A stretch of DNA of 64,000 bases, from assembly GCA_951812725.1 (NCBI GenBank), contig OX638330.1, positions 2,232,001 to 2,296,000 of the forward strand, read 5' to 3'. The position numbers and the translations under genes are program-made. Shown piece after piece: positions 61,188 through 64,000 of the stretch. Within the stretch, counting starts at the first letter, position 1. Each line of letters starts with the position of its first letter. This stretch comes from an uncultured Caldilineaceae bacterium. GTDB taxonomy: Bacteria > Chloroflexota > Anaerolineae > Caldilineales > Caldilineaceae. A model generated the notes under the pieces. It saw nothing but the letters and a program-made list of their open reading frames with translations. It ran no database searches and had not been told where the DNA came from.

Positions 61188-62534
61188 CTACTGCCCGACA
61201 ACGATTGGGTCGCCCGTCCGAAACGTTTCCGGGAATACAACCGTTGCAGACACGGAATCCTCACCCTCGTGCTGATACTGAACGACAGTCACGGCGGGAT
61301 CGGGGAACTGGTGCCACCACTTAGGATCGACGCCCGCCTGCTCGGGTGTGTTGCTGCTGTTGACGGGGAAGGTTATCTTGCCGAGGGCGCCAACGTAGGA
61401 GATCCCTTCCAATGTTGCAATGATCGCATCGGAATCGGTCGTGCCAGCCTCGGTAATAGCCTGAGCAAGGATCTTAACGGCGTCGTAGGCAGCGAACGCG
61501 TAGGACTCAGCTCCTTCCTTGCCGGTGCGGGCTTCGTAGTCGGCCAGAAAGTTGAGGGCGACATCGTTGTAGAGCTGCACGGGCAGACCGATTCTGCGCA
61601 CGAAACAGTAGTTGCCGTCGGGGACATTCCTCCAGAACGAATTGCTTTCCAGGGCGTTATGGTCGCATAGAGTCGGCACGTCCTGAGGCCCGATGCCGGC
61701 GTCAGCCGACTGCTGAGCGAAGTTGTAGGAGGCTTCGCCGGTAGCCAACGACATAATCAGGTCAGGCTCCTCTGCCTTTATCCTCTCGATAATACCGGCG
61801 AAATCCTGTGTTCCGATGTCGACGCCGAAGGTGACGGAGTCGATCCCCGCTTCGCCCAACAGCCGCGCAGTATCTTCGGCTGCCGGAATTCCGTAGTCGG
61901 TATTTTCGGTCAGGAGTACCACCTTTTCCAGTTTGGCGCCGGCGTCGTCCCGCAGCCACTCCATAAACTTGACATCTACAGCGGAAACCTCTGAGCTAAG
62001 CGGTGCTATACGAAATACTTCGGGATATTGCACGCTTGTGATGGTGTCGTTCCAGGTGTTGGCCAGAACGATGGGGATGCCATAGTTGTGGGCGACCTCC
62101 TTGGCGACAACGCCAACTGAGCTATGGTAGCCGCCGGCAATCGCTACCACACCGTCCTGGTTGATGAGGCGCTCGCTGACGGCGGCACCGCGCTCTGGCA
62201 AGCCTTCGCTGTCGACGACAATCAGTTCAACGGGCCGGCCCAGTAGTCCGCCGCCGGCATTGATCTCGTCGGCGGCAATTAACATTGCTGCGCGCATTGC
62301 CTCACCGCCGACCACTGAACCCGGGGCCGAGAGAGGGAAAAACGCGCCGATTCGAATGGGATCCGCGTCTACTTCCTGTCCTGCTTCGGTCTCCGTTGAT
62401 ATATCTGCTTCCTGCGCTGAGCTGTCTGATTTAGTGGCTTCCGTGGATGTCGTTGGCTGCCCGCATGCCGCAATGGCCAGGGTCATCAATATCAGGATAG
62501 TGACGTAAGCAGGTCTAACTCTCTTGAAACTCAT
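61188..62534 (-). CDS. Second Liv-type binding protein, paralogue of the 58.9 kb gene
   Basis: 448 residues from ATG 62534 with AAGGAG upstream (an earlier in-frame start at 62627 is not supported). Lipoprotein signal to LAIAACGQ, then Ser/Thr/Glu linker and the type 1 binding domain. It follows its paralogue very closely through most of its length, for example the shared TDYGIPAAEDT, QDFAGIIER, DPKWWHQFPDPA and GEASYNF. It probably feeds the same permeases with a related ligand. Confidence 0.9.
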   Translation of the reverse strand: MSFKRVRPAYVTILILMTLAIAACGQPTTSTEATKSDSSAQEADISTETEAGQEVDADPIRIGAFFPLSAPGSVVGGEAMRAAMLIAADEINAGGGLLGRPVELIVVDSEGLPERGAAVSERLINQDGVVAIAGGYHSSVGVVAKEVAHNYGIPIVLANTWNDTITSVQYPEVFRIAPLSSEVSAVDVKFMEWLRDDAGAKLEKVVLLTENTDYGIPAAEDTARLLGEAGIDSVTFGVDIGTQDFAGIIERIKAEEPDLIMSLATGEASYNFAQQSADAGIGPQDVPTLCDHNALESNSFWRNVPDGNYCFVRRIGLPVQLYNDVALNFLADYEARTGKEGAESYAFAAYDAVKILAQAITEAGTTDSDAIIATLEGISYVGALGKITFPVNSSNTPEQAGVDPKWWHQFPDPAVTVVQYQHEGEDSVSATVVFPETFRTGDPIVVGQ

Positions 62535-62613
62535 TCTGTACTCCTTGGATTGGGCATGGGAGATTCTAATCGGAAGGCGGTTAATGTCGGTAGAGAGGTT
62601 AAGACAGATCCGT

Positions 62614-63546
62614 TTAACATTCCTCACTATGGGTTTGACGCCGATCGCTTTTCGGAAAGGCAGCCGTTCCGTATTTGGGCATTTTGCTTTGGATTATTTT
62701 ATCACGCAGCGCGGTAGGTAGGCGTTCCAGCCAGCGTCTGAAGACAGCGTCGCGGCCCACCAGATAACGTGCCTTGGGCCGGGGAACCGAAAGAATCATC
62801 TGTACTGTTTGGGCAACCTTGTCAGGATCTACGCCCCGCGGTCGTTCCAGGGACTCGGTCATCATTTCAAGCAGAGGGCCATACATTTCGAAGGCACCCG
62901 GCGGATATTTGCGCAGCGTCTTTTCCGCGTAGTAGCGGGCCTTTTCCCAAATGTCAGTGTTAATTGCGCCCGGCTGAACGGAGACAACGTCGATACCCCA
63001 GGGTCTCAGTTCGAGCCGCATCCCGTCAGTGAGCGCTTCGAGCGCGAACTTGGATGCGGCGTAAGATGACATAAGTGGCGTCGAACTGAAGCCGGCTTCC
63101 GAGCTTATCATCACTATCCGCCCCTGCGCCTTCCGCAGAAGTGGAATCAACGACTGGGTTACTGTCAGCGGCGCAATCGTGTTGGTCTCCAGGACCTGGC
63201 GAAAGTCGGCGGGATCCAAGAATTCGAGGAGACCACCCCCGGCAATACCGGCGTTGTTTATGAGGCCATGGAGACCGTTGCCGCCCACTGCCTTGGCCAC
63301 GACGCGCGCGGTCTCCTCAACCTGGATGGCATCGGTCACGTCGAGCGGGACAGTCTGAAGTCGTGCGGAGGCATCGCTTTGCAACCGGTTGGCATCGCTA
63401 TCTTTACGAACGGTGGCAAAAACCTGCCAGCCGGCGCGGTCCATGCGTAAGGCGCAGGCGCGTCCTATCCCGCTGGAAGCGCCTGTGACGAGCACTGTCT
63501 TAGACTTTTGGTTCCGCATCTCCCCTGTCGCGCTTTGTCGTACCAT
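62614..63546 (-). CDS. Short-chain dehydrogenase/reductase (SDR)
   Basis: 310 residues. TVLVTGASSGIGRACALRMD (TGxxxGxG), NNAGIAGGG, ISSEAG and the catalytic YxxxK in YAASKFALEA. Classical SDR oxidising or reducing a small alcohol or ketone with NAD(P). Starts at ATG 63546; ATG 63519 is possible but its Shine-Dalgarno is too close. It ends 80 bases before the second binding protein. Confidence 0.9.
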   Translation of the reverse strand: MVRQSATGEMRNQKSKTVLVTGASSGIGRACALRMDRAGWQVFATVRKDSDANRLQSDASARLQTVPLDVTDAIQVEETARVVAKAVGGNGLHGLINNAGIAGGGLLEFLDPADFRQVLETNTIAPLTVTQSLIPLLRKAQGRIVMISSEAGFSSTPLMSSYAASKFALEALTDGMRLELRPWGIDVVSVQPGAINTDIWEKARYYAEKTLRKYPPGAFEMYGPLLEMMTESLERPRGVDPDKVAQTVQMILSVPRPKARYLVGRDAVFRRWLERLPTALRDKIIQSKMPKYGTAAFPKSDRRQTHSEEC

Positions 63547-63671
63547 TGGACTTTCCGTGGGCGTCGGGAAGAGGGCTATTCCCCTACTCTCTAATCGGAC
63601 AGCAAATGACGGGACTCTGTATATGATGCCCCTAACTCAGATTCCCGTACCTAGTGCATTATGCTCGCGAC

Positions 63672-64000
63672 TCAGATTCCCATTCCGCCGGTAACTTCGA
63701 GTACATGGCCAGTGATATAGGAAGCGAGCGGCGAGGAGATCAGGACTATGCCCGCCGCGGCCTCTTCAATGGTTGCCGGACGGCCAAGGGGGATGCGAAG
63801 TTGGATGTCCCTGTCGAGCAGCGCCCGGACTTTGGCGGGAATGCCCAGTTGGACTTCATGCCCATCGATTTCTATTGCCTCTTCTTGCGTCTCCTGGGGG
63901 CGGGTCAAGCGGGTGTCGATGAAGCCGAAGGCAACAGCGTTGCAGCGGATACCCAGCCTACCCCATTCCTTGGCGATGGTCTTGGTCAGTCCTACGATGC
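63672..64000 (-). CDS. SDR (FabG-like), partial, cut by the window edge
   Basis: C-terminal part of an SDR. Translation continues to the right edge: GIVGLTKTIAKEWGRLGIRC, then NAVAFGFIDTRLT, and ends AGIVLISSPLASYITGHVLE VTGGMGI. This is the usual C-terminal half of a 3-oxoacyl-ACP reductase or glucose dehydrogenase type SDR; the N-terminal half lies beyond base 64000. An apparent start at 63908 is internal. Confidence 0.85.
   Translation of the reverse strand, partial: IVGLTKTIAKEWGRLGIRCNAVAFGFIDTRLTRPQETQEEAIEIDGHEVQLGIPAKVRALLDRDIQLRIPLGRPATIEEAAAGIVLISSPLASYITGHVLEVTGGMGI

Noticed and set aside
1..64000. tRNA or rRNA genes
   Set aside because: I scanned for cloverleaf signatures (TTCGA-type T loops with matching acceptor stems) and conserved rRNA blocks and saw none; a covariance search could still find one.

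Overview
The window reads as a chromosomal fragment of an uncultured Chloroflexota bacterium, probably of the Anaerolineae/Caldilineales type. This is inferred from protein style only: no rRNA marker is present. The clues are lipoproteins with Thr/Pro-rich linkers and SH3 domains, large GT-C membrane glycosyltransferases, many sugar and branched-chain ABC systems, a sulfatase, ThuA and Gfo/Idh enzymes, P450, and moderately high GC. Gene density is about one per kb.

Region by region. 0.2-5 kb: an SH3 lipoprotein, a membrane-anchored GH39-like glycosidase and a GT-C glycosyltransferase. 5.3-14.4 kb: an HxlR regulator and MBL hydrolase, then a cytochrome c maturation (System I) cluster: ccmE with a CxxxY haem site, a di-haem cytochrome, ccmA, ccmB, ccmC, a 47-residue ccmD, a CcdA homologue whose helices are in circularly permuted order, a thioredoxin lipoprotein, a glutaredoxin-like protein and a DUF2085 protein. 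14.4-16.2 kb: a decayed HepT/MNT toxin-antitoxin pair and an orphan Dam-type methylase. 16.2-28.5 kb: ADP-ribosylglycohydrolase, a 24-residue-repeat LRR protein, Nudix, dienelactone hydrolase, a DUF6295 protein, RtcB, Gfo/Idh, ThuA and a P450. A 1 kb gene-free gap there carries a 58-bp-period array of hairpins whose stems covary.

28.7-30.6 kb is a mobile and regulatory region: a non-autonomous element with 25-bp terminal inverted repeats, split by a complete IS982-family element, and next to it a compact minus-strand transcription unit for a 19-residue peptide with a perfect Shine-Dalgarno and mutually exclusive hairpins. 30.6-38 kb is housekeeping: secD, secF, a D,D-carboxypeptidase, an RluB-type pseudouridine synthase, cmk and an orphan E1-alpha. 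38.2-45.7 kb: a small unknown protein and three giant GT-C/YfhO-type membrane proteins. 45.7-52 kb: an aminotransferase diverging from a sugar ABC operon (two permeases and a Tat lipoprotein binding protein, no ATPase) with a lac-like palindrome in between, then a sulfatase. 52-62.5 kb: a hydroxyacyl-CoA dehydrogenase, an aminotransferase, a full Liv-type ABC transporter and two paralogous binding proteins. The right edge has two SDR genes, the last cut by the window end.

A GC-rich repeat with two hairpins occurs four times, always in the same orientation, in gene-free gaps near 28.9, 34.7, 53.2 and 60.9 kb. The strongest leads are the permuted CcdA, the 19-residue peptide unit, the covarying hairpin array, and the repeat family with its nested IS. 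All comparisons were made by eye; no database search was run.
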